The notes beneath the pieces are model-generated. The model worked only from the letters and a program-made list of their open reading frames with translations, ran no database searches and had not been told where the DNA came from. From positions 1-64,000 of the forward strand of contig JAAWAV010000041.1 in NCBI GenBank assembly GCA_022792335.1: a DNA stretch of 64,000 bases. The letters run 5' to 3'. The DNA is from Lachnospiraceae bacterium (lineage in GTDB: Bacteria; Bacillota; Clostridia; Lachnospirales; Lachnospiraceae). Shown here one piece after another: positions 35,271 through 44,210 of the stretch. The position numbers and the translations under genes were made by a program. The stretch's first letter is position 1. Each line of letters starts with the position of its first letter.

Positions 35271-36443
35271 ATGGACAATTTTACATTTTACAGCCCCACG
35301 TATTTTGCGTTTGGGAAGGGAACGGAAAATGAAGCAGGACATTACGTGAAGCGGTTTGGGGGAAGCCGCGTGCTGATCCATTACGGCGGAGGAAGCGTGG
35401 TTCGTTCCGGACTTCTTGATCGGGTGAAAGCTTCTCTTGAAAAAGAGGGAATTGGTTTTGTAGAGCTTGGCGGCGTAAAGCCCAACCCCAGGAGCGGCCT
35501 GGTATATGAGGGGATTGAGCTTTGCCGGAAGGAAAATGTAGACTTTATTCTGGCTGTGGGCGGAGGAAGTACGATTGATTCCTCAAAAGCTATCGCTATC
35601 GGTACCCCTTACGACGGGGATTTCTGGGATTTTTATCTGGGAAAGGCATTTCCGGAGAAGTCTCTGCCGGTAGGTTCTATCCTTACCATTGCGGCAGCAG
35701 GCAGCGAGGGAAGCGACGGATCTGTTATCACCCATGAGGACGGCATGTACAAAAGGCCCTTCGGTTGTGAGATGATGCGTCCGGTTTTTGCCATTATGAA
35801 TCCGGAGCTTACGATGACCCTTCCGCCTTATCAGACAGCCAGCGGCTGTACGGATATTATGGCCCATGTGTTTGAACGGTATTTTACCAATACAAAGCAC
35901 GTGGAGATCACAGATCGGCTTTGCGAAGGCGTGTTAAAGACGATCATCAAAGAGTTGCCGAAAGTGCTTGAAAACCCCAATGATTACGAAGCCAGAGCCA
36001 ATATTATGTGGGCAGGTACGCTGGCTCACAACGACGTCTGCGGCGTAGGTAGAGAACAGGACTGGGCCAGCCACAATCTGGAACATGAGCTTTCCGCATT
36101 TTATGACTGTGCCCACGGGGCCGGCCTGGCAGTGATGTTCCCGGCCTGGATGACTTATGTGATGCATCATGACGTGGACCGGTTCGCCCAGTTTGCGGTC
36201 CGGGTATGGGGATGCGAGATGAATTTTGAGAATCCGGAAGAGACGGCGAAAGAGGGAATTGCCCGTACAAAGGCATTCTTCCATTCTGTGGGGATGCCCA
36301 CGTCTTTTGCAGAACTTGGAGCGAAGGAGGAAGATATTCCGAAACTTTTGGAAACGCTCCAGATTGAAGGCCGCACAGAGGGCTTTTTCGTAAAGCTTGG
36401 GCCGAAAGAGTGTGAAGAAGTTTACCGGCTGGCTTGTAGATAA
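35271..36443 (+). CDS. Iron-containing alcohol dehydrogenase (BDH/YqhD-like), paralogue 1
   Basis: A 390-residue group III alcohol dehydrogenase, NAD(P)H-dependent, for aldehyde or ketone reduction. Marks are the nucleotide-binding VLIHYGGGS and LAVGGGSTIDSSKAIA, and the metal-site region ASGCTDIMAHVFERYF (Asp, His) with HNLEHELSAFYDCAHGAGLAVMFPAWM (His residues). It resembles butanol dehydrogenases. The frame begins at 35226, but AAAAGGAG and family length support 35271. It shares its whole layout with the gene at 37675. Confidence 0.9.
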   Translation: MDNFTFYSPTYFAFGKGTENEAGHYVKRFGGSRVLIHYGGGSVVRSGLLDRVKASLEKEGIGFVELGGVKPNPRSGLVYEGIELCRKENVDFILAVGGGSTIDSSKAIAIGTPYDGDFWDFYLGKAFPEKSLPVGSILTIAAAGSEGSDGSVITHEDGMYKRPFGCEMMRPVFAIMNPELTMTLPPYQTASGCTDIMAHVFERYFTNTKHVEITDRLCEGVLKTIIKELPKVLENPNDYEARANIMWAGTLAHNDVCGVGREQDWASHNLEHELSAFYDCAHGAGLAVMFPAWMTYVMHHDVDRFAQFAVRVWGCEMNFENPEETAKEGIARTKAFFHSVGMPTSFAELGAKEEDIPKLLETLQIEGRTEGFFVKLGPKECEEVYRLACR

Positions 36444-36467
36444 GGCTCCGGTATGGGGGGATAAGTC

Positions 36468-37589
36468 ATGAAGAAACGATATTTATGCCCGGTCTGTGAC
36501 CAGGAGCTGACGGCGAAAAGCTACTGTCCGGAGTGCCGCAGGATCCGTAGAGAGCCGATAGTTTATGAAGGCTGGCTGCTCCCCAATGAAAGCGATCACG
36601 AAGGGCTACTGCAGAGGGCGGCTGAGGAACGGGCGGCGGCAGAGAAAAGAGACAGCGTCCGGAGGCCGGACGGGCAGACAAAGGCGGCTGTTTCCGGAAA
36701 GGGAACGGCTGCCAAAGGTCAGGTGACAGGCGGACGGGTGTATGACAGCCGTTATGCAGACGCCTGTGGAAGTAGTCATACTCATACATACGGCGTTCCC
36801 AATACGGACCCTCACAAAAAGAAATCTGGAGGAACAAGTTCCTCCAGAGTGGTTTCCGTTTTCGTCGTGGTAATTTTGATGGCCATCGCTGTAGCGGCTT
36901 TCTGGGATCCGGTGAAAGAGCTGGCGGGAGAGATCGCCGGAGGCTTCAAAGAAGCGTTCGGCGAAGAAACTTCAAAAGATCTAGCCTTGGAGGTAGGGGA
37001 AGCCGGAGAGGATTTCACAGGGACAGAGGCGTTTGAAACGGAGCCCGGAGATAGCACAGACGGGAGCGCTATCCTTTCGGAGGAGGAGGTCCTGGAAGCG
37101 GGGGAACCCTGCAACGGTTATAACCATTACGACGTGGAGGGGACGGCATATACGGAGCGTCTCTCCGCTTATATGAAGGAGCTCTGGAATGGAGAGACTC
37201 CAAGTGTCGAGTGGATGGAAAGTGACAACCGGGTTTACAGGAGCGGAAGCGATTCCTACAGTTATTATGAAAGAGACGCACAAATTGTTCTAGAAAACGG
37301 CGTATACTACAGGATTACCTGCGATACGGTCACAGGAGAAGTCATGGAGATAGCTATCGGAACAGATACGGAGGAAGAATTTCGCCAGGCGCTGCTTCTG
37401 GCGGCCTGTGCACTGGAACCGGAACGGGACAGAAATGAGCTGTGGCAAGAAGTGGGAGAAGTGGTGGCAGAGGCAGAGGGGGAAGAATACTATTTCGGAG
37501 AATGGGGAATCAGTGTGTTATATATTTCCGGCGGTCAGTCGTATTATGGAAGCCTGACCTGCCTTCCACAATATGATAAGTATCAGTAA
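36468..37589 (+). CDS. Zinc-ribbon membrane protein of unknown function
   Basis: A 373-residue protein starting with a zinc ribbon (CPVCDQEL then CPECRR, residues 7-24). A charged, disordered stretch of about 90 residues follows, then one membrane helix (about 126-147). The rest is an acidic, probably extracytoplasmic part with Tyr-rich segments (SYSYYERDA, GQSYYGSL). The family is not recognised. It lies 24 bases after one alcohol dehydrogenase and 85 before another. A ribosome site is weak (GGGGGATAAGTC). A role in sensing or protein quality at the membrane is only a guess. Confidence 0.75.
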   Translation: MKKRYLCPVCDQELTAKSYCPECRRIRREPIVYEGWLLPNESDHEGLLQRAAEERAAAEKRDSVRRPDGQTKAAVSGKGTAAKGQVTGGRVYDSRYADACGSSHTHTYGVPNTDPHKKKSGGTSSSRVVSVFVVVILMAIAVAAFWDPVKELAGEIAGGFKEAFGEETSKDLALEVGEAGEDFTGTEAFETEPGDSTDGSAILSEEEVLEAGEPCNGYNHYDVEGTAYTERLSAYMKELWNGETPSVEWMESDNRVYRSGSDSYSYYERDAQIVLENGVYYRITCDTVTGEVMEIAIGTDTEEEFRQALLLAACALEPERDRNELWQEVGEVVAEAEGEEYYFGEWGISVLYISGGQSYYGSLTCLPQYDKYQ

Positions 37590-37674
37590 ACCTTGATTTT
37601 CGGACGATGGTATCTGATCGATGGACAGGGACATATGAGCTCTGGGGTTTATAGAACATTTATGGGGGAAGCTT

Positions 37675-38844
37675 ATGGAAAATTTTGACTTTTATGCGCC
37701 GACGAAAATGCTGTTCGGCAGAGAAAAGATAACAGCGCTTCCACAGGAGATGAAACTCTTTGGAAGTCGGGTGCTTCTGGTGTATGGGGGCGGAAGCGTT
37801 AAAAGGAACGGGATTTATGACACGGTGTGCGGTATGCTGAAAGACGAGGGATTTGTCTTTGCAGAACTTGGCGGCGTGACGCCCAATCCTAGAATCGACG
37901 CGGTTCGGTGCGGTGTATCCTTAGCCTGGGAAAATCATGTGGATATGGTGCTGGCTGTGGGGGGCGGGAGTACCCTGGACTGTGCGAAAGCCATTGCGGC
38001 GGGAGCCTGCTATGACGGAGATCCCTGGGAGCTTATCAAGGATGCGACGAAGATTCAGGCGGCACTCCCGATTTTTACGGTTCTCACCATGGCGGCCACT
38101 GGATCGGAGATGAATCCGACGGCGGTGATTACCAACCCGGAGACAAAGGAGAAGCAGGGAGTTCACAGCGGATATCTGTATCCCAAGGCTTCTGTGCTGG
38201 ATCCGACTTATCTGTATACGCTGCCTGCCGAGCAGACGGCAGCCGGAGTGGCGGATATCATGTCCCATATTTTTGAGGGATATTTCAAGCGAACGCAAGA
38301 CGCCTATGTCCAGGATAAGTTTGCAGAAGGGATTTTAAAAACCTGTATCAAATGGGGGCCGGTTGCTCTTACGGAGCCGGAGAACTATTCGGCCAGAGCC
38401 AATATCATGTGGGCCGCCAGCATGGCCTTAAACGGTCTGTGCGGCTGTGGCAAGGAGGGGAAATGGTCCTGTCACGCCATGGGGCACCAGCTGGGAGCCT
38501 ATTACGATATGACCCACGGAGTGGCCCTTGCCCTTGTCACACCAGCCTGGATGCGCTATATTTTATCGGAAGATACTGTGGAAAAATTTGTAGATTATGC
38601 CATCAATGTATGGGGATTTCCCAGAGGGGAGGATCGGTTTGCCGTGGCCAACATGGGAATCGACGCCACGGAACAGTTCTTTTTAGACTGTGGCCTGCCC
38701 TCCAGCCTATCAGAACTGGGAATTGACGATTCAGATTTCGAAGCCATGGCGAGAGCGGCGGTGCCTTATGCCAATCTGGATACGCAGGCTTACGTGCCCC
38801 TCCATGAGGAGGACGTGGTGAACATTTACCGGGCCTGTCTGTAG
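37675..38844 (+). CDS. Iron-containing alcohol dehydrogenase, paralogue 2
   Basis: A 389-residue group III alcohol dehydrogenase, the second in 2.5 kb. It has VLLVYGGGSVKRNGIYD, LAVGGGSTLDCAKAIAAG, MAATGSEMNPTAVI, the metal region AAGVADIMSHIFEGYF and CHAMGHQLGAYYDMTHGVALALV. It differs from paralogue 1 at many positions and keeps the usual GSEM where paralogue 1 has GSEGS, so their substrates may differ. GGGGGAAGC precedes the ATG. Alcohol or diol formation to dispose of reducing power fits the fermentative context. Confidence 0.9.
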   Translation: MENFDFYAPTKMLFGREKITALPQEMKLFGSRVLLVYGGGSVKRNGIYDTVCGMLKDEGFVFAELGGVTPNPRIDAVRCGVSLAWENHVDMVLAVGGGSTLDCAKAIAAGACYDGDPWELIKDATKIQAALPIFTVLTMAATGSEMNPTAVITNPETKEKQGVHSGYLYPKASVLDPTYLYTLPAEQTAAGVADIMSHIFEGYFKRTQDAYVQDKFAEGILKTCIKWGPVALTEPENYSARANIMWAASMALNGLCGCGKEGKWSCHAMGHQLGAYYDMTHGVALALVTPAWMRYILSEDTVEKFVDYAINVWGFPRGEDRFAVANMGIDATEQFFLDCGLPSSLSELGIDDSDFEAMARAAVPYANLDTQAYVPLHEEDVVNIYRACL

Positions 38845-38958
38845 CAGTTTCGGCCCAACGGGAAACGGGATGGTTGTCTGAAAGGACTGGCAGCGTACCT
38901 TTGATACGAACGGACGGGGAAGCCTATCCGATGGAAAGAAGAGAGGAGACAAGATCAC

Positions 38959-40245
38959 ATGGAACATCAGTACAGACCGGAGACCATCTGCATTCAGGGC
39001 GGATGGCAGCCGGAGAAGGGGGAGCCGAGAGTACTTCCTATCTACCAGAGCACCACTTTTAAATATGACACCAGCGAACAGATGGCCAGACTTTTTGATT
39101 TGGAGGACGCAGGGTATTTTTATACAAGGCTTCAGAACCCTACCAATGACGCTGTGGCACAGAAGATTTGCGATCTGGAAGGCGGAGTGGCGGCTATGCT
39201 GACCTCTTCGGGGCAGGCGGCGACTTTTTACGCGATATTCAATATTGCTTCCGCCGGAGATCATGTGATCAGTTCTGCTACCATTTATGGCGGATCTTCC
39301 AATCTGTTTACGGTGACTCTTAAGAAACTGGGGATTGAGTTCACTCTGGTGGATCCGGAAATTTCTCCGGAGGATTTGGAAAAAGAATTTCGTCCCAACA
39401 CAAAAGCCGTGTTCGGAGAAACGATTTCCAATCCGTCTCTGGTGGTCCTTGATATTGAGAAATTTGCAAAGGCGGCCCATGACCACGGCGTGCCCTTGAT
39501 TCTGGACAATACCTTTGCGACGCCTATCAACTGTAAGCCTTTTGCATTCGGCGCCGATATCGTAACTCACTCCACCACGAAATACATGGATGGCCACGCG
39601 ATGAGTGTGGGCGGCTGCATTGTGGACAGCGGCAATTTTGACTGGATGGCTCACAAGGAGAAATTCCCTGGCCTTACGACGCCGGACGATTCCTATCATG
39701 GTCTGGTTTATGCGGAGGCTTTTGGGAAAAAAGCATATATTACCAAGGCTACGGCTCAGCTTATGCGGGATCTTGGCGCCATTCAGTCTCCCCAGAATGC
39801 ATTTCTTCTGAATGTGGGCCTGGAGACTCTTCATTTACGGGTGCCCCGCCACTGTGAGAATGCCCTGAAAGTAGCAGAATATCTGGAGGCATGCGAGGAT
39901 GTAGCGTGGGTGAATTATCCTGGTCTAAAGAGCAGTCCCTATTATGAACGGGCAAGGAAATATATGCCGGACGGTACCTGCGGTGTCATTGCTTTTGGCT
40001 TAAAAGGCGGGAGGGAGCGTTCTATCCGGTTTATGGACAGCTTAAAGCTGGCGGCCATCGTGACTCATGTGGCCGACGCCAGGACTTCGGTCCTTCATCC
40101 GGCCAGTCATACTCATCGTCAGCTTTCGGATGAGCAGCTCATCGAAGCAGGAGTGAAGCCGGATCTGATCCGCTTCTCTGTAGGGATCGAGAACGTATCG
40201 GATATCATTGCTGATATTGAGCAGGCGTTAGATACGGTGCGTTAG
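38959..40245 (+). CDS. metY: O-acetylhomoserine sulfhydrylase / aminocarboxypropyltransferase
   Basis: A 428-residue PLP enzyme of the Cys/Met metabolism family. It replaces the acetyl group of O-acetylhomoserine with sulfide or a thiol to make homocysteine or methionine. Visible marks are TICIQGGW and LPIYQSTTF at the start, YTRLQNPTNDA, SSGQAATFYAIFN, LDNTFATPINCKPF, HSTTKYMDGHA (PLP Lys) and FSVGIENVSDI. The length is normal. GAGGAGAC precedes the ATG. I looked for an SAM riboswitch in the 114-base leader and saw none. It could reuse sulfide made by the cyuA product. Confidence 0.94.
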   Translation: MEHQYRPETICIQGGWQPEKGEPRVLPIYQSTTFKYDTSEQMARLFDLEDAGYFYTRLQNPTNDAVAQKICDLEGGVAAMLTSSGQAATFYAIFNIASAGDHVISSATIYGGSSNLFTVTLKKLGIEFTLVDPEISPEDLEKEFRPNTKAVFGETISNPSLVVLDIEKFAKAAHDHGVPLILDNTFATPINCKPFAFGADIVTHSTTKYMDGHAMSVGGCIVDSGNFDWMAHKEKFPGLTTPDDSYHGLVYAEAFGKKAYITKATAQLMRDLGAIQSPQNAFLLNVGLETLHLRVPRHCENALKVAEYLEACEDVAWVNYPGLKSSPYYERARKYMPDGTCGVIAFGLKGGRERSIRFMDSLKLAAIVTHVADARTSVLHPASHTHRQLSDEQLIEAGVKPDLIRFSVGIENVSDIIADIEQALDTVR

Positions 40246-40272
40246 TTCCGTTTTTGAAAACTATTTCGACAA

Positions 40273-40436
40273 CCAATGCCCATGCCTTTCCAGACAGACA
40301 AGCAGGAAGGTGGATGTGGATTTCATGAGTATAGCGGCGACTGCACCGTTTCTATGGAAGCAGCGCCCGGCGGCCGTAGGAGGCGCAGTGAAATCCTAAA
40401 CACTGATGTGTCTGTCCGGAAATGCATGGGCATTGG
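40273..40436. repeat. Long palindromic element upstream of the Rnf locus
   Basis: 28-base arms at 40273-40300 and 40409-40436 match 26 of 28 as inverted repeats. Inside, GGATTTCA (40318-40325) pairs with TGAAATCC (40389-40396) and smaller stems follow. The whole is 164 bases. It lies 28 bases after the metY stop and 165 bases before rnfD. It may be the metY terminator, a miniature inverted-repeat element or a structured RNA. No target duplication is visible. The remaining gap up to 40601 is AT-rich and carries the rnf promoter. Confidence 0.75.
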
Positions 40437-40537
40437 CCGTCTGAGATTGGTTTTTACAAAGGCGTTTTTGTGGTTTTGTAAAAAATGTCCAAATTGTGTT
40501 AAAAATTTATTATATATTGATTAAATATTAACAATTG

Positions 40538-40565
40538 TTGCATTATTTTTTTCTAGTGATATAAT
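40538..40565 (+). promoter_or_regulatory. Promoter of the rnfDGEAB operon
   Basis: TTGCAT (40538-40543), a 16-base spacer and a perfect TATAAT (40560-40565), in an AT-rich stretch. The start codon is about 30 bases beyond the expected transcript start. Confidence 0.65.
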
Positions 40566-40601
40566 GGCAAAGAAGAATCCAATGAGAAAGAGGTGTTAGG
40601 G

Positions 40602-41540
40602 GTGAGGGCTTTTTTTAAACCGGCTGTGGAATCACGGTATAAAACTCCGGAAAGTCTCCGGGTGATCACGGCCAATTACTGCATTGCTCTGCTTCCTGTG
40701 ATCGTGGCGGGGTGTTATGCATTTGGTTTTCATGCCTTCAAGGTGCTCTTGGCGGCCACGGTGTCCAGTGTGTTGTCAGAGTACGTGTATGAGCGGCTGA
40801 TGAAGCAGCCGGTCACGATCCTGGACGGCACGTCGCTTTTGACGGGGCTTCTCCTGGGACTTTGTCTGCCCAGCGAGGTGCCGCTTTACGTTCCGGTCCT
40901 TGGAGGTATTTTTGCCACCGTAGTGGTGGTGCATCTGTTCGGAGGCTATGGTTTCCATATTATGAATCCGGTGCTGGTATCCCGTTGTTTTCTGCTTCTC
41001 AGTTTTCAGTCGGTGATGACCCAGTATCTGGTGGACGGCATGTCCATGGCGACGCCTCTGTCTATTATGCGAAATGGCGGAGTTCCCAATCTAAAGGAAA
41101 TGGTTTTACTGAATCCGAATGCCGGCTGTATCGGAGAGGCCTCTGTGCTGGCTCTTTTGGTGGGAGCGCTGTTTTTGTTGGTTGCGAGAAAGATTTCTCT
41201 GATTACGCCGCTTGTATATCTGACAGTCTTTTCTGCCTTTGTCTGCCTGTTTGGGGAGGGGACTGTTTCTGTGAACTATCTGCTGTCCCATATCTGTGGC
41301 GGCGGTTTGGTTTTTGTGGCGTTTTTCTTTGCAACGGATCGGGTAACCAGTCCGGTCGGAGCGCCTGGTAAGGTGGTCTACGGCTTTTTACTGGGAGTGA
41401 TTACCGGAATCTACCGAATTATGGGGACAGCCACAGAAGGCGTCTCTTATGCGGTGATTTTCTGCAATCTCCTTGTGCCGCTGATTGACAAATTCTTTGC
41501 ACCGAAGGTGCAGCCGGAAGGAGAGGAGGTCCGGGAATGA
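40602..41540 (+). CDS. rnfD: Rnf-type electron transport complex subunit D (divergent copy)
   Basis: A 312-residue membrane subunit that carries covalent FMN in the ferredoxin:NAD ion-pumping complex. Hydrophobic helices throughout, FGGYGFHIMNPVL near residue 117, and VDGMSMATPLS near 147 with the Thr expected to hold FMN. It is less like textbook RnfD than the second copy at 46727. The start is taken as GTG at 40602 because AGAGGTG lies six bases upstream; an in-frame GTG at 40593 overlaps that site. It is the first gene of D-G-E-A-B, where the usual leading rnfC is missing. Confidence 0.88.
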   Translation: MRAFFKPAVESRYKTPESLRVITANYCIALLPVIVAGCYAFGFHAFKVLLAATVSSVLSEYVYERLMKQPVTILDGTSLLTGLLLGLCLPSEVPLYVPVLGGIFATVVVVHLFGGYGFHIMNPVLVSRCFLLLSFQSVMTQYLVDGMSMATPLSIMRNGGVPNLKEMVLLNPNAGCIGEASVLALLVGALFLLVARKISLITPLVYLTVFSAFVCLFGEGTVSVNYLLSHICGGGLVFVAFFFATDRVTSPVGAPGKVVYGFLLGVITGIYRIMGTATEGVSYAVIFCNLLVPLIDKFFAPKVQPEGEEVRE

Positions 41541-42124
41541 ACGGAAAGAAAATTCTGAAAGAAGCGATGATTCTGTTTATCATCACGTTGCTTTCCGGCC
41601 TTCTGCTGGGATTTGCCTATGAGGTCACCAAGACTCCCATTGCCGAGAGGCAGGCCAGAGAGAAACAGGAGGCTTATCAGGGCGTGTTTGCCGGGGCAGT
41701 TTTTGAGGAGGACGAGGCAGTCACTGCGAAGTTGGCAGACGCGGAGAGTATTTTAGCGGATGCCGGTATCACGGGCGTGGTAGTCAATGAATGCCTGGCG
41801 GCGAAGGATAATTCCGGCACAGTTCTTGGCTACGTGATGTCCTTAAGTTTTGCTGGATCTCAGGGGGAGATTACCATGGCTTATGGCTGGAATATAGACG
41901 GCTCTACCATGGGGATTGATATTTTACAGAGCAGTGAGACCGCGAATCTGGGCTCTCTGGCTGACGAGCCGGAATTTAAGGATCAGTTTGCACAGAATAC
42001 GGAAAAGTTTGCACTGGGAGATAACATTGACCAGATTTCCGGCGCGACAGTCACGTCCGACGCGGTGGTCAATGCCGCCAACGGCGGAATGGCATTTGCG
42101 GCGGCCTGTGCGAAGGGAGAGTGA
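41537..42124 (+). CDS. rnfG: Rnf complex subunit G (FMN-binding)
   Basis: A 195-residue subunit with one N-terminal membrane helix (about residues 9-30) and an extracytoplasmic FMN_bind domain. The flavin-attachment motif SGATVTSDAVV sits near residue 167, its Thr being the target of the ApbE transferase. The start overlaps the rnfD stop by four bases, so they are coupled. Confidence 0.93.
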   Translation: MNGKKILKEAMILFIITLLSGLLLGFAYEVTKTPIAERQAREKQEAYQGVFAGAVFEEDEAVTAKLADAESILADAGITGVVVNECLAAKDNSGTVLGYVMSLSFAGSQGEITMAYGWNIDGSTMGIDILQSSETANLGSLADEPEFKDQFAQNTEKFALGDNIDQISGATVTSDAVVNAANGGMAFAAACAKGE

Positions 42125-42129
42125 GCAGA

Positions 42130-42828
42130 ATGAAAGACGGTTTGAAACAGATTTTTAAAGGAATCGTGACGGAGAACCCGGTGTTCGTGTTGGCTCTCGG
42201 GATGTGTCCGACTCTGGCAGTGACCAAATGCGCTACAGACGGAATTGGTATGGGGCTTTCCACCATGGTGGTGTTGATTTTATCCAATGTGATGATATCG
42301 GCGCTCAGAAAAGTGATTCCGGACGGTGTCCGGATGCCGGCCTATATTGTAATCGTGGCTTCTTTCGTGACAGTGGTGGAGTTCCTTCTGGAAGCTTATG
42401 TGCCTTCCCTCTATGCGTCTTTAGGCGTGTACATACCTCTGATTGTTGTAAACTGTATTATTTTGGGGCGGGCGGAAGCCTTTGCTTCTAAAAATAACGT
42501 GTACCTGTCATTTTGCGACGGGATCGGCATGGGCCTGGGCTTCACTGTGGCTCTCGGTCTGATCGGACTGTTCCGGGAGCTTGTGGGAGCGGGAAGTATG
42601 TTCGGCGTCAGCATTTTAAGAGCCAATGCAGCCTTTGCGCCTGTGGAGATTTTCGTGAAAGCTCCGGGAGCTTTTCTGGTGGTGGCGGCCTTGGCGGCGC
42701 TCCAGAACAAGCTGGGATTAAAATCGGCGACCAACCGGAGAGGGAAACCGAAATCAGGCTGCAACGGCAATTGCCTGACCTGCAGTGGATGTCCCACCAA
42801 AGCGCTGAAGGGGGAGGATAAGTCATGA
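42130..42828 (+). CDS. rnfE: Rnf complex subunit E
   Basis: A 232-residue membrane subunit with six hydrophobic helices. It has LGMCPTLAVTKCATDG near residue 21 and VVNCIILGRAEAFAS near 107. These contain the half-site Cys residues that, with RnfA, hold the intramembrane [2Fe-2S] cluster. GLIGLFRELVGAGSMFG and a Cys-rich C-terminal tail (CNGNCLTCSGCP) follow. The tail is longer than usual and could bind metal. The frame opens with a GTG at 42121, but GGGAGAG fits the ATG at 42130. Confidence 0.93.
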   Translation: MKDGLKQIFKGIVTENPVFVLALGMCPTLAVTKCATDGIGMGLSTMVVLILSNVMISALRKVIPDGVRMPAYIVIVASFVTVVEFLLEAYVPSLYASLGVYIPLIVVNCIILGRAEAFASKNNVYLSFCDGIGMGLGFTVALGLIGLFRELVGAGSMFGVSILRANAAFAPVEIFVKAPGAFLVVAALAALQNKLGLKSATNRRGKPKSGCNGNCLTCSGCPTKALKGEDKS

Positions 42829-43406
42829 TCAAGGAACTGCTATTTATCGCCATTACAGCGGCGCTTCTGAATAATGTGGTATTGAGCCAGTTTCTGGGGC
42901 TTTGTTCTTTCTTGGGAGTTTCTACCAATACCAAGACGGCAGCAGGCATGGGAGGAGCAGTGTGCTTCGTCATTACCATCGCCTCGGCAGTGGCGAACCT
43001 TCTGTATGATGGGATTCTGGTGCCTTTCCATCTGGAATATCTTCAGACCATTGTATTTATTTTAGTCATTGCCGCCCTGGTGCAGGTGGTGGAAATGTTC
43101 TTGAAGAAATTTGTTCCGGCGCTTTACCGTGCTCTTGGCGTGTATCTTCCGCTGATCACGACGAATTGCGCAGTGCTGGGCGTGGCTTTAAAGAATGTGC
43201 TTAGTAAATACAATATGGCGCAGAGCGTGGTCTGCGGACTGGGTACGGCCATCGGCTATACCATCGCCATTATCATTCTGGCGGGCGTGCGCGAGCGTAT
43301 TGCTGACAATCCGATCCCGGATTCTATAAAGGGAGCGCCTATCGTGCTGATCACAGCGGCGCTTATGTCCATTGCCTTTATGGGATTTGCCGACCTTAAA
43401 TTCTGA
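42825..43406 (+). CDS. rnfA: Rnf complex subunit A
   Basis: A 193-residue six-helix membrane subunit, homologous to RnfE in inverted topology. The conserved FLGLCSFLGVST near residue 24 and TTNCAVLGVAL near 108 carry the cluster Cys residues. The length is standard. It overlaps rnfE by four bases (ATGA). Confidence 0.95.
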   Translation: MIKELLFIAITAALLNNVVLSQFLGLCSFLGVSTNTKTAAGMGGAVCFVITIASAVANLLYDGILVPFHLEYLQTIVFILVIAALVQVVEMFLKKFVPALYRALGVYLPLITTNCAVLGVALKNVLSKYNMAQSVVCGLGTAIGYTIAIIILAGVRERIADNPIPDSIKGAPIVLITAALMSIAFMGFADLKF

Positions 43407-43422
43407 CAGGAGGGAGAAGGAT

Positions 43423-44166
43423 ATGGATATCGGTGGAATTATTTCCGCTACGTTGGTAGTGGGAATTGTAGGATTAGTCATCGGGCTCCTTCTGGGGCTG
43501 GCCGGCACATTCTTTGCCGTAAAGATTGACGAAAAAGAGCAGCAGATACGTAAATGTCTGCCGGGAAATAACTGCGGAGGCTGCGGCTATGCCGGGTGCG
43601 ACGCCCTGGCTCACGCAATCTTCACCGGAGAGGCGGAGGCAAACGCCTGCCCGGTCGGGGGAGCGGCTTGCGCGGAACAGATCGGAATGGTCCTTGGCGT
43701 GGAGGTCAAGGCGGCAGAACAGAGGAAAGCGTTTGTCCGGTGCAAAGGTAGCCTGGAGAACGCGACTCTCAATGAGAAGGGCCACAAGGTCTGTAAATAC
43801 GGCTGTATCGGCTGTGGAATTTGTGAAAAGAAGTGTAAATTTGACGCCATCCGGGTGGAGAATCAGCTTGCGGTGGTGGATGAAGAAAAATGTGTGGGCT
43901 GTGGACAGTGTGCGGAGGCCTGCCCTCGTCATGTGATTTCTCTGTTGCCCAAACTGGCGGGCCATATGGTGGCTTGCTCCAATCTGGATAAAGGAAAGGA
44001 AGCCAAGGCAGTATGCCGGAATGCCTGCATTAGCTGTGGCCTGTGCGCAAAGGTTTGTCTGGCCGGGGCGATTTCCCTGGAGAGCGGAGTTGCACGTATT
44101 GATGAGACGAAGTGTACTGGATGCGGCGCCTGCGCCGAGAAATGCCCGATGAAAGCGATCGTATAA
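43423..44166 (+). CDS. rnfB: Rnf complex subunit B (polyferredoxin)
   Basis: A 247-residue subunit with an N-terminal membrane helix (about residues 5-30). The Fe-S domain CLPGNNCGGCGYAGC is followed by four ferredoxin-type C-x2-C-x2-C-x3-C motifs (CIGCGICEKKC, CVGCGQCAEAC, CISCGLCAKVC, CTGCGACAEKC). It accepts electrons from reduced ferredoxin. The frame extends to 43372 inside rnfA, but AGGAGGGAG fits the ATG at 43423. It is the last gene of this operon and is followed by a shared terminator hairpin. Confidence 0.95.
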   Translation: MDIGGIISATLVVGIVGLVIGLLLGLAGTFFAVKIDEKEQQIRKCLPGNNCGGCGYAGCDALAHAIFTGEAEANACPVGGAACAEQIGMVLGVEVKAAEQRKAFVRCKGSLENATLNEKGHKVCKYGCIGCGICEKKCKFDAIRVENQLAVVDEEKCVGCGQCAEACPRHVISLLPKLAGHMVACSNLDKGKEAKAVCRNACISCGLCAKVCLAGAISLESGVARIDETKCTGCGACAEKCPMKAIV

Positions 44167-44175
44167 GGCGACGAC

Positions 44176-44208
44176 GCCTGTGGGCCGGAATATGACCGGC
44201 CCGCAGGC
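44176..44208. terminator. Bidirectional terminator between rnfB and apbE
   Basis: A 13-bp GC-rich stem (44176-44188 with 44196-44208, one wobble) lies between the two convergent stop codons. It has no good T tract on either side. Its position fits termination of both transcripts. Confidence 0.6.
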
Positions 44209-44210
44209 AC

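Noticed and set aside
38845-38958. Leader of metY considered for a SAM riboswitch
   Set aside because: None of the conserved SAM-I core segments is present in the 114 bases.
40276-40524. An 82-codon forward frame after metY
   Set aside because: It runs through the palindromic element at 40273-40436 and has no ribosome site. The apparent protein is a by-product of the repeat.
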